NCBI RefSeq assembly: GCF_003576645.1
Contig: NC_044922.1
Location: forward strand, 15,118,072-15,182,071
Length of the DNA: 64,000 bases
Direction of reading: 5' to 3'
Source: Ipomoea triloba
Lineage: Eukaryota; Streptophyta; Magnoliopsida; Solanales; Convolvulaceae
Shown: positions 16,208 through 26,786 of the stretch, piece by piece
How positions within the stretch are numbered: the first letter of the stretch is position 1
Layout of the letters: each line of letters starts with the position of its first letter
Notes under the pieces: generated by a model
What the model was told of the DNA's origin: nothing
The model's database searches: none
Seen by the model: the letters and a program-made list of their open reading frames with translations, nothing else
Program-made: the position numbers and the translations under genes

Positions 16208-17853
16208 AGAAAGGTTGTCGAAACATTTGGATGGCTAGACCATCAAAGAAATTAGTTATTGTTGGAAAATTCTAACTATTGGGTCGTTAAAAAATTCATA
16301 TGGGTCGTAAAAAAATTCATATATATATAAACTTTGATACCAATATAATCGTAATAGTCAAACACTTACTACTATACCAAAAGTTATAACTAATAGCAAA
16401 AAATAATTTCTTTCATTATATCTGCGTAGTGGTCCTCTATACCGCCACCCAAAAAATTAAAAAAAAATTCTAATAAGTAATAAGAAATTGACAATTTTCT
16501 AGAATTGATAATTTTCTTTAATTAATTCATAATAAAATTGGTTAATCCATGACAACTAGCAAATGAATTCAAGTCATATAAATTGATACCTTATTATATT
16601 TATTTAAAAGCAATGTTTTTTACAATATTACTTTTTATACCAAATTAATCTTATATTATCAAATATGAATTGTTTTACACGTTATTACCCTTCAAATTTA
16701 ATGACATATCCCAAAAAAAAATCTAATTTCTTATAAATTATTTATATAAAATAATTTCAAATATTACATCTAAAAAATGTGATACAGAACTATATATAGT
16801 AAACCCCCTGTCACTATCTAGAGGTGCACTGAATAAATCACACTCTTCTATAATAATATATAAACCATACAAGAGGTGTAAATTATGGTAAGAAGGCTTG
16901 GTGCGACAAATTTAACTTAAAATGGTATTAACAATAATAATCAAACTCGTAATCTTCGTATATAATAATTATATTCCACCTAGCTATTTGATCTAATCAT
17001 TCGAAGTCACACCTTGTATATATTAAATAAGTTGATGAAGGTTGTCATATTAATAGATGATTGTGTATGGTATCTTTGCCAGAGAAAGTTATCTGGATTT
17101 TGCCACCCAAAAGCACAATATCCCATAGCCGATAGCCCCACTACAATTATAAGTTGCATGTGCTACTTGATTTTCATGATCCTCAATTCAGCTGTTTGCA
17201 ACAAGTTGAAGGGACTCCCATGTGATTAATTAGTTCAATACATGCATCAACTTCAACTTTATCATAATTCAAACTCCTACTCCATTTAACTTTGATCTTT
17301 ATAACAGAATTTTAAAAAATAGGGTTTTTTTTTTTTTGTCTTTATATATACATGAAATAATAATTTCAGTCTTTCAATTGTTAACATGAGTGTTTTAATC
17401 CTTTAATTTTGTATATATGAGGTGTTGATTTTTTTCACTATATGAATTTTATTGGTTTTGACTTCTTGACATGTTAACGGACACTTTGATGATTTAAAAT
17501 TATAAATTACAATTTTGTTCCTATAATGGAGATTTCATCATTTTAGCTCTTTGGCCCCGTGGAACTTTGGTCCTTAATCTTTGTCAAAATTGTTGTGACC
17601 TTTGTGTTTTATTGGTTTTATTAGGGATGACCCATCATAAATTCAAAAATAGAATTTAAATAAATAAAATGAAAAAAAATGAAATTTTAATGTGAAAATT
17701 AAAATGGTAAAAATCACAAGACTTTTTAGGCGATACCAAACCAAATCCACTATAATTTGGGGTGTTTTTACATGTATAAATAGAAAGAGCTTGAACTAGC
17801 AACATTTTAGTAGGATATTTGAGACTTGATGAGAGCATTTGAGAGCTTATCTT
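16208..17853. other. AT-rich intergenic DNA, no gene seen
   Basis: No gene is supported. The segment contains poly-T and poly-A runs, and phrases such as TTTGGTCCTTAATC (near 17567) typical of degraded Mutator-like MITE ends, but I could not pair them. Confidence 0.45.
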
Positions 17854-18024
17854 CTTCTTTCAAAAAGTTGAATCCCCAATCCTAAGGGTCCGACAAAACA
17901 TAACACAGAGGCTAGACCTTACTCACTGCACACAAGAAGTCCCACATTGTGGCTGGTGAGATTCGATCACTGGTCTCTTTTGTCAAACTTCACTCTTGTG
18001 ATCAGTTGAGCTGCCCATGTTGGC
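17854..18024 (-). mobile_element. tRNA-derived SINE with 18-bp target duplication
   Basis: Read on the minus strand, it starts GGCCAACATGGGCAGCTCAA (A-box-like) and has GATCGAATCTC (B-box-like). The flanks CATTTGAGAGCTTATCTT (17836-17853) and CATTTGAGAGATTATCTT (18025-18042) match except for one base. Length and flanks fit a complete SINE. Confidence 0.75.
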
Positions 18025-18302
18025 CATTTGAGAGATTATCTTTGAGCTAGAGGATGAAGAGGTTGTGGTGACTCTCCTTTCTTCTTAGTTGCATGGCCTT
18101 TTGTAGTGAAAATAAAGGTGGTGTATATTCATGGTAATTGTGCAATAACGATGAAATGGTGACCCTGATTAGTGAGATAATGACCCTCAATTGTAAGGGA
18201 ATCGCCATTATGGAGATTTAAAGCTTTCGTTTAATTTGTAATAATTAGCCAAATGCCTTTCGAACCCTCAGCCAAGTTAATTCTATGTGTTGGATGGCTA
18301 AT

Positions 18303-18591
18303 GGCCCTGTTTGGTAAATAATCAGCCTATCAGTCAATTTTGACTTATTTAACCACTATTAGTTGTTTGGTTAATAAGCTTTTTGTAACTCCAAAATGCT
18401 AAAATTCAAAAGGCTACTCAAAGCAGCCTTTTCAATTAGCTTTTTGAGAAAAGAAATTATACCAAATAGCTATCAGCTAACAGCCAATTTATCAAACAAC
18501 TTTCTACAATTAGCTAATATTATCAACTAATCATACATTCTAACCCAAACAGCCAACTCAATCAGCCAACAGCCATTTACCAAATAGGGCC
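18303..18591. mobile_element. TIR MITE with GGCCCTGTTTGG ends (289 bp)
   Basis: The left end GGCCCTGTTTGGTAAATA and the right end TTTACCAAATAGGGCC are inverted repeats. Both flanks carry AAT. The interior is AT-rich with AGCTTTTTG/CAGCC words. The 3-bp duplication and TGTTTGG ends suggest a PIF/Harbinger-like (Tourist) or hAT-like element. Confidence 0.65.
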
Positions 18592-18622
18592 AATATGTCT
18601 TTCGAACACTCGTTGTCATTAA

Positions 18623-19063
18623 GGGTGTGTTTGGTAGCCTGGAAAATGGAAATCATTTTTCGGGCTTTTGGTGTTTGGCAATGCCTGAAAAATGTAGTCA
18701 ACGGAAAATAATTTTCGTTGACCAAGAAAAGTGAGACCATTTTTTTAGAAAATGACTTCCGGACTTTTTTTCCGGAAGTCATTTTCTAGACTCGGCTTCA
18801 ACAATTGTTTTGGCCAAAATGGCCACATATGTTACTTTTTAAAAGAAATATTATTATTTTATATATTATTATTTTATATTTTAAAAAATAATTAAAATGT
18901 CAAATTATACAATTTAATTCATTTTTCAGAAAATGAACCAAACACACAAACACAATTTTTCAGAATGCAACCAAACACCGGAAATGAAACTGTTTTCCGA
19001 AAAATGACTCATTTTCCAAAAAATATTTTCCAGAAGTCATTTTCCTGCTTTCCAAACACACCC
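18623..19063. mobile_element. Tourist-like MITE, TSD TAA (441 bp)
   Basis: The ends GGGTGTGTTTGG and CCAAACACACCC are perfect inverts, flanked by TAA on both sides (18620-18622, 19064-19066). TIR sequence and 3-bp TWA duplication are typical of PIF/Harbinger-derived MITEs. Subterminal GGAAAATGACTT words repeat in inverse orientation. Confidence 0.85.
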
Positions 19064-19784
19064 TAAGTCGATTTGGGTGTTCGACCTATATATGAGATTT
19101 AGACTTCTCATGACAACTGTGAACTAATCTGATCTGTCCATCTAGAATGATAAATGATAAAAAGAAAATAATTGTAAAAGAGTAAGGCCAATTTCATAAA
19201 ATTACAAACTTTGAAAATTTATAATATTTTTGAAATTGTCATTTTTTTTGCTTTTTTTTTTTTCTAACTATTAGATCGATGGCTATCAATTGTACACACT
19301 TCTCATGAGAAGTTTTGATATCATGTGAGTTGATCACTAATTACTAATTTGAGTTGAATATTGTTTGACTATTTACTTGTTTATTATTTATAGTCATTTA
19401 TGATTTGTATTGAAGATTCTATATTAAATTTAATTTTTTAAAAGTTGTTTCATATTTTTGTGCCTCCAGTGCACATTGTCTTTCAAAACATATTATTGTG
19501 TCTTCCAAAGCACATTGTTGAAGTTCGTAGGTTGTGAATTTTTTTTATGAGTCAATTCCTTTTTTGGTCCTAGACTTATAGTGGCATGAACAATTTTAGT
19601 CCTTCATAAAAAATTTAGACAATTTATAGACACAATTATCGTGGCGAGGACAATTTTGGTCCTCCGTCTATTATTTCGTTAGATGGCCGTATGAAAAGGG
19701 GTAATCGCGTCATTTCATCCTTCTCTCTATTCTATCCCTGCTCCAGGCGCCTCCCCCGCGGGCTTTCTCGCTGTTTGTTACGCT

Positions 19785-20089
19785 ACCTCCGTTGCGTCCC
19801 CGGCCGAGAAGCCATCAGCCAAGCCTTTGTCTAGAAATGAGCCGACGAGGAAGATCACCGATGAGTTCACTGGTGCCGGATCGATTGGGCAAGTCTGCCA
19901 ACTTATTGGAGCCTTCGTGGACGTCAGATTCGATGAGGGATTGCCTCCGATCCTCTCTCGAGGTGCTCGACAACCAAATCAGGGTCGTGCTCGAGGTGGC
20001 GCAGCACTTGGGTGAGAACATGGTGAGGACAATTGCTATGGATGGTACTGAAGGGCTTGTTTGTGGTCAACACCCGCTCTCCTATCACT
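19785..20089 (+). pseudogene. captured fragment of mitochondrial ATP synthase beta subunit, first exon
   Basis: The frame that includes 19827 reads [20 protein letters not shown] and [13 protein letters not shown], the conserved start of mature F1-ATPase beta. The reading then shifts frame near 19948 and continues as [20 protein letters not shown] and [15 protein letters not shown]. It ends at SPIT followed by GTGAGT, a splice donor. The frameshift and missing remainder (no Walker A, no catalytic core) make this a pseudogene fragment. It lies inside the TIRs of a Mutator-like element and was presumably copied from the nuclear ATPB-mito gene. Confidence 0.88.
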
Positions 20090-20423
20090 GTGAGTTATCT
20101 GAAGCTGTTCCCTCTTTTTGTTATTTCCAAAGGTCGTTGGTTTGTTGTCTGGGTTTGATTTTATTTTTTAAAAAAAAAATAATTTTGACTCTTTAACATA
20201 ATAAGGATTTGGGTTTACAATGTGAAGACCTTTTACTATTCAAATTGTTTTAGAACTTGAATTCGAATAATTGATCCATTCAAAGATCACATTTCCTTGT
20301 CATATAAAAATAATTATTTAAATATGAGAATTTGGTTGTGTTTTGATCAATTTGGGCGTCTGAGTTTTGTCCTATTGTATTGGATTAGGGTAATTTGTCA
20401 GATCTTGGAATTGGGTTTTTTTT
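20090..20423 (+). other. intron-like sequence between the two captured fragments
   Basis: AT-rich with no coding frame. It begins with the donor GTGAGT of the ATP synthase fragment. The point where the second captured gene begins lies somewhere in here and cannot be placed exactly. Confidence 0.4.
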
Positions 20424-20771
20424 TCCGACGAGTGCGGCGGTGACGGGGATAATGACTTTGGGAGGGTAGTGTTGTCAAGTGCTTTACAGTTTGATGATTT
20501 TATTCCCAACACAGAAACAAAGAAGCCTTGCAGAGAGATTTCGTTTCCCAGTTATGATAAGTCTCTTCTGGAATCCTTCCCTCAAGATGTTCTCAAGATG
20601 TTCTGGTGAGTTTAGAACTCAATTTGCATTTTATCTATATGAATATGAATAAGAACTTTCTTTTAATTTGTTTCTTCTGTAACTTGTTGCAGATTAGGAT
20701 AATTCTTGGGCTTGATCATGATGATTTGAGCAGGTTGTTTCATGTCTCCAAGACCATTCGAGAAGTGGCTG
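20424..20771 (+). pseudogene. captured F-box gene fragment (FBS1-like), two exons
   Basis: Exon 20424-20605 reads ALQFDDFIPNTETKKPCREI and SLLESFPQDVL. After a GTGAGT...TTGCAG intron, exon 20693-20771 reads IILGLDHDDLSRLFHVSKTI then REVAG, ending at GTAAGC. This is the F-box core of the small stress-induced F-box family related to Arabidopsis FBS1 (SLPQDVLIRI..GVDHDDL..LFHVSK). A short direct duplication, CAAGATGTTCT twice at about 20583-20603, damages the exon end. The fragment is in the same orientation as the ATP synthase piece. Confidence 0.75.
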
Positions 20772-21296
20772 GTAAGCCTCATCAATTCTGGGAAATTAAG
20801 AATTTTGATTGATTGTTGCAATGGTACTGACATGGTTCGTGTTTGTTGTTACTTTTCGTTCTTCCAACTAAAGATGAAGAAGAATCTCTGAGCTCTTCAC
20901 CTGAAAAGCTTGACATTGTTGCTGTCATCATGAAATGGATAATGGATATATTATTGCTGAATTGACAGAAATATCCCTCATTTAGACGGTCAACTAACAG
21001 AATAATAGACGGAGGACTAAAATTGTCCCCGTCACGATAACTGTGTCCATAAATTGTCTAATTTTTTTATGGAGGACTAAAATTGTCCATGCCACTATAA
21101 GTCTAGGACCAAAAAAGGAATTGACTCTTTTTTTATCTAGGGTTGAGATTCATTTTCATTTGTTACATGCGGCCTTCTTCGCACCGTAACCTAAACCTAT
21201 ATATTGCAAGGCTGATCAGAAATAAAATAAATTTTATTTCCAAAAAGATTGTATTACAAGATGACATAACATTGGTTATTAAGTTAAGGCACCGTC

Positions 21297-21346
21297 GGTG
21301 GTGGGTTCGAGCCTCAATGGAGATACGCATTGTAATAGAGTTAGTA

Positions 21347-21392
<46 letters not shown>

Positions 21393-21547
21393 NNNNNNNN
21401 NNNNNNNNNNNNNNNNNNNNNNNNNNNNNNNNNNNNNNNNNNNNNNNNNNNNNNNNNNNNNNNNNNNNNNNNNNNNNNNNNNNNNNNNNNNNNNNNNNNN
21501 NNNNNNNNNNNNNNNNNNNNNNNNNNNNNNNNNNNNNNNNNNCATTG

Positions 21548-21589
<42 letters not shown>
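21297..21589 (+). mobile_element. SINE 3' part with long poly-A and an assembly gap
   Basis: GGTGGGTTCGAGCC (B box) is followed by CGCATTGTAATAGAGTTAGT and a poly-A that runs into 150 N and out again as CATTG plus poly-A. The 14-bp direct repeat GTTAAGGCACCGTC at 21283-21296 and 21590-21603 is its target duplication. The tRNA-like 5' half (A box) is missing. Confidence 0.8.
21393..21542. other. assembly gap of 150 N
   Basis: Unknown bases inside the poly-A of the SINE. Frames translated across it are artefacts. Confidence 1.
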
Positions 21590-21592
<3 letters not shown>

Positions 21593-21603
21593 AAGGCACC
21601 GTC

Positions 21604-22421
21604 CATAAAGTATCCATTACTCCATTAGAGTAATGCACCGCCCATCCAGTTATTTACATTTTGGCCCCACACACACACGTTCCGAGGCCTTGGAGTTGTG
21701 TTGATTAAATTGTGCTGATTTTTGAGATAACTACATTACACTAGGATCCCATACACTGAGATTTAATTGTATGATTTTTAAGAAACAAAACGACGGACCA
21801 AATAATTTGTATAGATCTAAACTAGAGAATTTTTTTTATCTATATTTTTCAAATGTATACTTTTGACATTAGAGGCAAATAAAATAAAAATAAAAAGAAC
21901 AAAAAGCAAAAAAAAAAAAAAATTAAAAAAGTAAAAATCAAAGGGTGAATATATGGGATTGGTTCATCAGTTTATAGTGTATAAAATACATAAAAGTCTT
22001 CATGACTGACTGGAGAGTCAGTTTTTTTTATTTGTGGGACCCTGTGCTAGTAATTAGGTGAGTCCCTATCAAAATATAAATAAATTGCGAATTGAAGAAA
22101 AGTTGCAAAGAGAAAAATACACAAAACTTAATTTTGGGCCAATATAATCACAAATATATATACTAGGTCAGGGTGGGACTAGGGGCCCCCAAACTTTTGG
22201 GGCCCTGTGCGGTTGCACATCTTGCACGCCTTAAAATCCGGTCCTGACCGACTGATGTGTGAATTGATTTCAGTTGATATTATATGCAATATACTCCATA
22301 TTATTTTGTTTGAGTTGATAATTGTTATAATAAAGAATTATTCATTCTAAAACTTGTGGCTGGTGGAGCTTTAAGAGATTTCTACTATATTTTGTGGGTT
22401 AAACTTTATATATATATATGA
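21604..22421. other. intergenic DNA, no gene seen
   Basis: AT-rich. A short GC-rich patch at about 22166-22250 has inverted ends (GGTCAGG...CCTGACC) and GGGGCCC words, and could be a small MITE. Nothing else is recognised. Confidence 0.4.
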
Positions 22422-23060
22422 TCATAATCAGGTGTGGCCGTCCCTCAATGTGCAGCCGCCCCTTAACGTGCAGTCCGTGCAGCCACACTACTATGTATAC
22501 AAATATACACCACTCAATGTTAGAAAATAAACCACACAAATATGCATCATTAGGTAGGCGTCACCAAAAAACACATCACTAGGTATGTAAATATACAACA
22601 CACAATGTTAGCAAATGCACCATTAGAGACAGGGGAGTTATTTTTGAAAGGTAAACAAAGACTTCATTAATTAAAATCCAAGCTCAAAACGTGAGCAATG
22701 GAAGGAAAAGGGACCGAAAAACAATCCGTACAGTCAGACAAAGACAATGCTTCCCTTGCAAGCATGTGAGCAACCTTCGCAGATCGTTTAACAAACAGAA
22801 AGCTAATGTTAACAAAACTCATAGCTATTTTTCTAATGTCATGTAAGATAAGATCAAATGAAGAGACAACATTCTGTGAATAGTTAATTCCATTAATGAC
22901 AGAGGAGTTATGATGCATTATTTTGGGTGTGGTGTGTTTTTTGGTGTTTTGTGTATTCTCACTGTGGTGCATTTTTAACATTAAGTGGTACATTTTCTAA
23001 CATTGAGTGGTGCGAACCACACCGACCGCACGGGAAGGCGCGACCACATTTGTGCAGAAA
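22422..23060. mobile_element. fold-back MITE in a TA run, interrupted by a LINE
   Basis: The left end TCATAATCAGGTGTGGCCGT and the right part GACCGCACGGGAAGGCGCGA belong to the same family as 4340, 61821 and 62551. It sits between TATATA runs. Inner words TACACCACTCAATGTTAG recur inverted as AACATTGAGTGGTG. A LINE fragment interrupts it at 22642-22897. Confidence 0.75.
22642..22897 (-). mobile_element. 5'-truncated LINE 3' end (RNase H region) inside the MITE
   Basis: The minus strand reads VSSFDLILHDIRKIAMSFVN then FVKRSAKVAHMLAREALSLS, the C-terminal RNase H-like region of plant LINE polyproteins, and stops at LDFN. A short A-rich tail follows. The flanks GACAGGGGAGTTAT (22628-22641) and GACAGAGGAGTTAT (22898-22911) form a 14-bp target duplication with one change. 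Confidence 0.8.
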
Positions 23061-24734
23061 TATATATATATATATATATACACATATCAAGAAGAGGCAA
23101 CCTCAAGCAGTCAAAGCCAACTTCAAGTTTAGGCATAAATTAATCTACTTGTCTCTTACATCAATAACTATATATAAATCCATGCTTTATATATAGATAT
23201 AATGTGCATAAATGATTGGGTACTTTTGACAAAAGAATTTGTGCATTTATTTACTTTTGTGATTGAACTTTATAATTTTAATGATGTGATTGTGACACTG
23301 AATTTTTCTTTTAAAGTAAGCCAAAGTTAATGAATTGAATTTCCTCTAACTTGTGCACTTTAAAAAAAAATGTTTATTGCATTTTATACTGGATTATGGG
23401 CAGAAACAGAAAAGGCCGGCGATCAATTGACTAGGGATTAAAATGGCTTAATAAGGAGAGAAGAGTGGTCGCGAAAGAAGCCCACAGAGAATACAATAAC
23501 AAGAAGTCCATAACCATTCCCAATTCTATGCAAATTATACTTATGGACCATGAATAATCACTTTTAATGTATTAAGGGCATTTTAACCTTTATTCACTCT
23601 CCCTTTCAATTTCCAGTACATTCATTTATGTCTATCAAACAATAGAATTTGAATTACTACTAGTAAAAATTCATTTTTAAATATACATAAACATAAACTT
23701 TTAATACACAAAATAAACTTTCAAAAATGAATATTAATGTATTAAAAATAAACATTCAATATACTAAAAATAAACTTTATATCACTAATCCCCTTTATGT
23801 GCTATCCACATTGCAAGGTAGACTACTAAATATAAATTCATTTTTAGTATACTCTAAAGCTTTGTTTTGCACACCTATCTAAAAAGCAATTGAAAATTAA
23901 GAACCGAAAACAAACTAATTGAAATTAAAGTATTTTGGTAAAATTAGCTATTGAATAAACTCATGAGTGTAAAAAGACATCAAAAAATAAAAACAATAGA
24001 TGCCACTTGGAATAGCATTTAAAAATAAGTTGTTATTTTAAATCTCCACATGTTTTACAGAACAAAATTTATTGCATATTTGTAGCAAGTTATAAAAGCT
24101 CTACCAAACAAAGCATATGTTCTTTTAAGATGGTACACTAAAAAATGATCCTATAATACCAAAGATATTCATGTCATGTCAAATTTGATTCATAATTCAA
24201 ATAACAAATTGTCATATTAATATGTAAAAAAAAAAAAATTAAAAGTCCGTACTTAACTTTTGCATATATACTTAGAAGAGGCACAATTTGTAAAAAGGAA
24301 ACAAAAGGCTTTCCTAACCAGAGATTCTCTGGAGAAATGAAAAACAGAGATAAATTCCTCAAAATTAGAAAAACCCAAAATGAAGAATGAAAGACAACCA
24401 CATTGTAATTATACCCATTTTAATTAATATACCCAATTTTATTAAATTCACAAAAATTGCCTTTCCAACCTATAACACATCAACATCTTCAAAACACATG
24501 TAGCCTCTTTACAAGAAAAAAAGACATACAAGAATACACAAGCAACAAATGAAATGCCTTTAACAAGGTAACCTGCACTGTTAAGTAAATATGCATGTAC
24601 CCATGACAAAGACAAATGAGACAGTACCCCAAGACACAGGCAACAGACTGGAATGCCAATCCATGCAACCCTCTGATCTATTAAGTAAATCTATCACTCA
24701 AACACAACAAAAATGGAAAAAATGCAGGAGGGCT
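23061..24734. other. AT-rich intergenic DNA, no gene seen
   Basis: No gene is supported. It starts with the (TA)n flank of the MITE; the rest has no recognised family. Confidence 0.5.
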
Positions 24735-25030
24735 GCAACTCATCACTTCTTGAAATATAACTACAGCCCATCATTGATTAATTCAAAGTAACTCAAACTA
24801 AACTTAAATTTGTATTAAATAAGAATGATCAAGGTTGTCTTCACAACTCATCACTTCTTGAAATATAACTACAGACTCAATTTTTATTCACTAAGAATGA
24901 TCAAGGTTGTCTTTGCAACTCACCACTTCTTGAGATGTATCTACAGCCCATCAGTGATTAGTTCAAAGTAAGTCAACCTAAACTAAATTTGTATAACTAA
25001 GAATGATCAAGTTTGTCTTTGCAACTCAAG
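24735..25030. repeat. three imperfect tandem repeats of about 75-108 bp
   Basis: Each unit starts GCAACTCAYCACTTCTTGAR, includes ACTACAGCCCATCATTGAT (lost in unit 2) and ends AAGAATGATCAAGGTTGTCT. Units begin near 24735, 24843 and 24917. They lie just beyond the 3' end of RPL12. Confidence 0.8.
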
Positions 25031-25372
25031 TATAAGAGCATTGGCATTTTGCCTTGCAAAGACAACTTTCATTGATTCGAAGATTCAGGCAAGCACTAAA
25101 ATTGGCAATATTTATACCACAAACAAATATAATCATGAGAAACATACACAAGACAAAAATCAAGATGCAGGCAATGTCATCCAAAAAACCTTAAATAGTC
25201 TTCTGCTCATCATTCAGATAATATTATCAATCAAATTTATCCGTGATGAAGAAACTAAAATTCTCGAAAACATAATGTCACAACGTAACACAACATAATT
25301 ACTAGTATTTCAAGAGAGTTTAAGCTTTAACCTCCTAACATCGAAACTCGTCATTTTCACTCCCACCTTCTC
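25031..25372 (-). other. region downstream of RPL12, likely including its 3' UTR
   Basis: No separate gene. On the minus strand this follows the RPL12 stop codon and should hold the 3' UTR and poly-A site. I could not pick the exact site. Confidence 0.4.
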
Positions 25373-25873
25373 TTAAGCTTCCGGAATCTCCACTTCACCA
25401 TCAGCGATCTCTTGCTGCAAATCCTTGGGGTCCTTCCCGTCTACAGTGCACCCGACGGATACACAAGTTCCTAAGATCTCCTTCACGGTGCCAGTCAAGT
25501 CCTTGGCCATGGAGCGAGGGCTCATAACCTTAGCAATCTCGATTACATCATCGAGAGATATGTTGCCGTTGTGCTTAATGTTCTTAGTCTTCTTGCGGTC
25601 GCGCTCCGGCTCCTTGAGCGCCTTGATGACCAGCGCGGCGGCGGAGGGGACCACCGAGACCTTCGCCTGACGATTCTGGACCGTCAATTTGACGGTGACG
25701 CGGAGGCCCTTCCAGTCCTTGGCGGTCTCCTTGGCAATGTCTTCACCGATCTTCTTGGGGGAGAGACCTAGCGGACCGATCTTAGGGGCGAGGGAACTCG
25801 CCGCTCCGACTTCGCCGCCGGTGACGCGGACGAAGACCTCGACGACCTGAGTAGGATCGAACTTCGGCGGCAT
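25373..25873 (-). CDS. RPL12: 60S ribosomal protein L12 (uL11 family)
   Basis: 166 aa, the usual length for plant RPL12, in one exon. It binds the GTPase-centre rRNA of the large subunit and helps form the stalk base in cytosolic ribosomes. The protein starts [20 protein letters not shown] and contains the family core [20 protein letters not shown], the rRNA-binding C-terminal region with [20 protein letters not shown], and ends GEVEIPEA. The start is the first ATG, preceded by a short leader with a telo-box. No breaks or unusual residues are seen. It is transcribed away from the promoter motifs at 25906-26139. This is one of the only two intact host genes in the window and is presumably highly expressed. 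Confidence 0.97.
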   Translation of the reverse strand: MPPKFDPTQVVEVFVRVTGGEVGAASSLAPKIGPLGLSPKKIGEDIAKETAKDWKGLRVTVKLTVQNRQAKVSVVPSAAALVIKALKEPERDRKKTKNIKHNGNISLDDVIEIAKVMSPRSMAKDLTGTVKEILGTCVSVGCTVDGKDPKDLQQEIADGEVEIPEA

Positions 25874-25905
25874 TTTCGCACGGAGAAGAAGGCGGAGAAT
25901 CTAGC

Positions 25906-26139
25906 TAGGGTTTTCGTCTGCGGGGCGAGCAGCGAGCTAGTGAAGAAACGAGGTTTGTAGTTAAGCCTTAAGAAAGTAGGGTTTTGGAGTTCTTCAGTAT
26001 GAAATGTCCGCCTTGCCCTTTATGGGCTCAAGCCTATTCGTTAACCATTTATGATATACGAGGCCCATATATGTTGAGCTTCCACCATTTTTACGGGCCG
26101 ACGACTATTACCCAAAAGATGTGAGAGGAGAAAAGCCCA
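25906..26139 (-). promoter_or_regulatory. RPL12 promoter/leader with telo-boxes and site II motifs
   Basis: Two telo-boxes (AAACCCTA on the minus strand at 25906-25913 and 25977-25984) and TGGGCY site II motifs (26023-26028 in plus sense; 26062-26067 and 26134-26139 in minus sense). This combination is well known upstream of plant ribosomal protein genes and links expression to cell growth. Confidence 0.8.
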
Positions 26140-26279
26140 TTACATTTTTCTTCTTACAACAACCTAACTTCACTATGGAGATTATGTACTAATTGATATT
26201 TTTTTGTTACTCTTTTCTTTTGATTTACATAAATGCTCACGGTTGATATCCATATATGTGCTCTATGTAAAACTCATCA

Positions 26280-26777
26280 CAATCGTTATATCGTGCACCA
26301 CGGTGCACATAGCAATGTGCACCCTGGTCCAAAACGACGTTGTTTCGATGTTAGTCGACGTGGACGCGAATGACTCCAGGGAATTCATTATCTATAATAC
26401 ACATAATCAATATCTAGAATACACAGAACGTTTGCCTAGAATACACATATTGTTTGCCCAGAATACACGGAATATTGACACAAAATACATAGAACTCATC
26501 CTCCTAAACATTCGAATGCACAAACACATCACAATATGTGTTACTAACATGAATACATAGAACGGTTGCCTAGAATACACAGAATGATTGCCTGGAATAC
26601 ACAGAACGATTACCTAGGATACACAGAATATTAACATAAATACACAGACCGGCCGAAACGGGAAACGTGATTTCCAAAAAAAAAAAGGGACGGTGAGTTT
26701 ACAATGCTCAAAACGACGTCGTTTACGTACGTGGTGCACATTGATGTGTGCACCGTGGTGCACAGTATAATTTACCA
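26280..26777. mobile_element. Mutator-like MITE with 9-bp TSD and internal short repeats
   Basis: It is flanked by AACTCATCA on both sides (26271-26279, 26778-26786). The terminal parts TATATCGTGCACCACGGTGC and, inverted, TATACTGTGCACCACGGTGC pair up. The interior (about 26385-26645) is a chain of degenerate 20-24-bp units of the type TAGAATACACAGAACGRTTGCC. No protein is encoded. Confidence 0.8.
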
Positions 26778-26786
26778 ACTCATCAT

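Larger units (their letters stand above)
19549..21127. mobile_element. Pack-type Mutator-like element carrying two host gene fragments
   Basis: 1579 bp. The left TIR (19549 to about 19692) and right TIR (about 20983 to 21127) are roughly 145 bp and about 90% alike by eye, with ends GAGTCAATTCC. A perfect 9-bp target duplication, TTTTTTTAT, lies at 19540-19548 and 21128-21136; nine bases is the Mutator signature. No transposase is present. The interior holds ATP synthase beta exon sequence and then F-box gene exons, with splice sites retained, so genomic DNA was captured. Confidence 0.9.

Noticed and set aside
21143..21628. Frames running through poly-A and N
   Set aside because: Polylysine or polyphenylalanine plus unknown residues; an artefact of the SINE tail and gap.
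25425..25771. Plus-strand frames opposite RPL12
   Set aside because: Antisense shadows; the minus frame is a full-length conserved protein.
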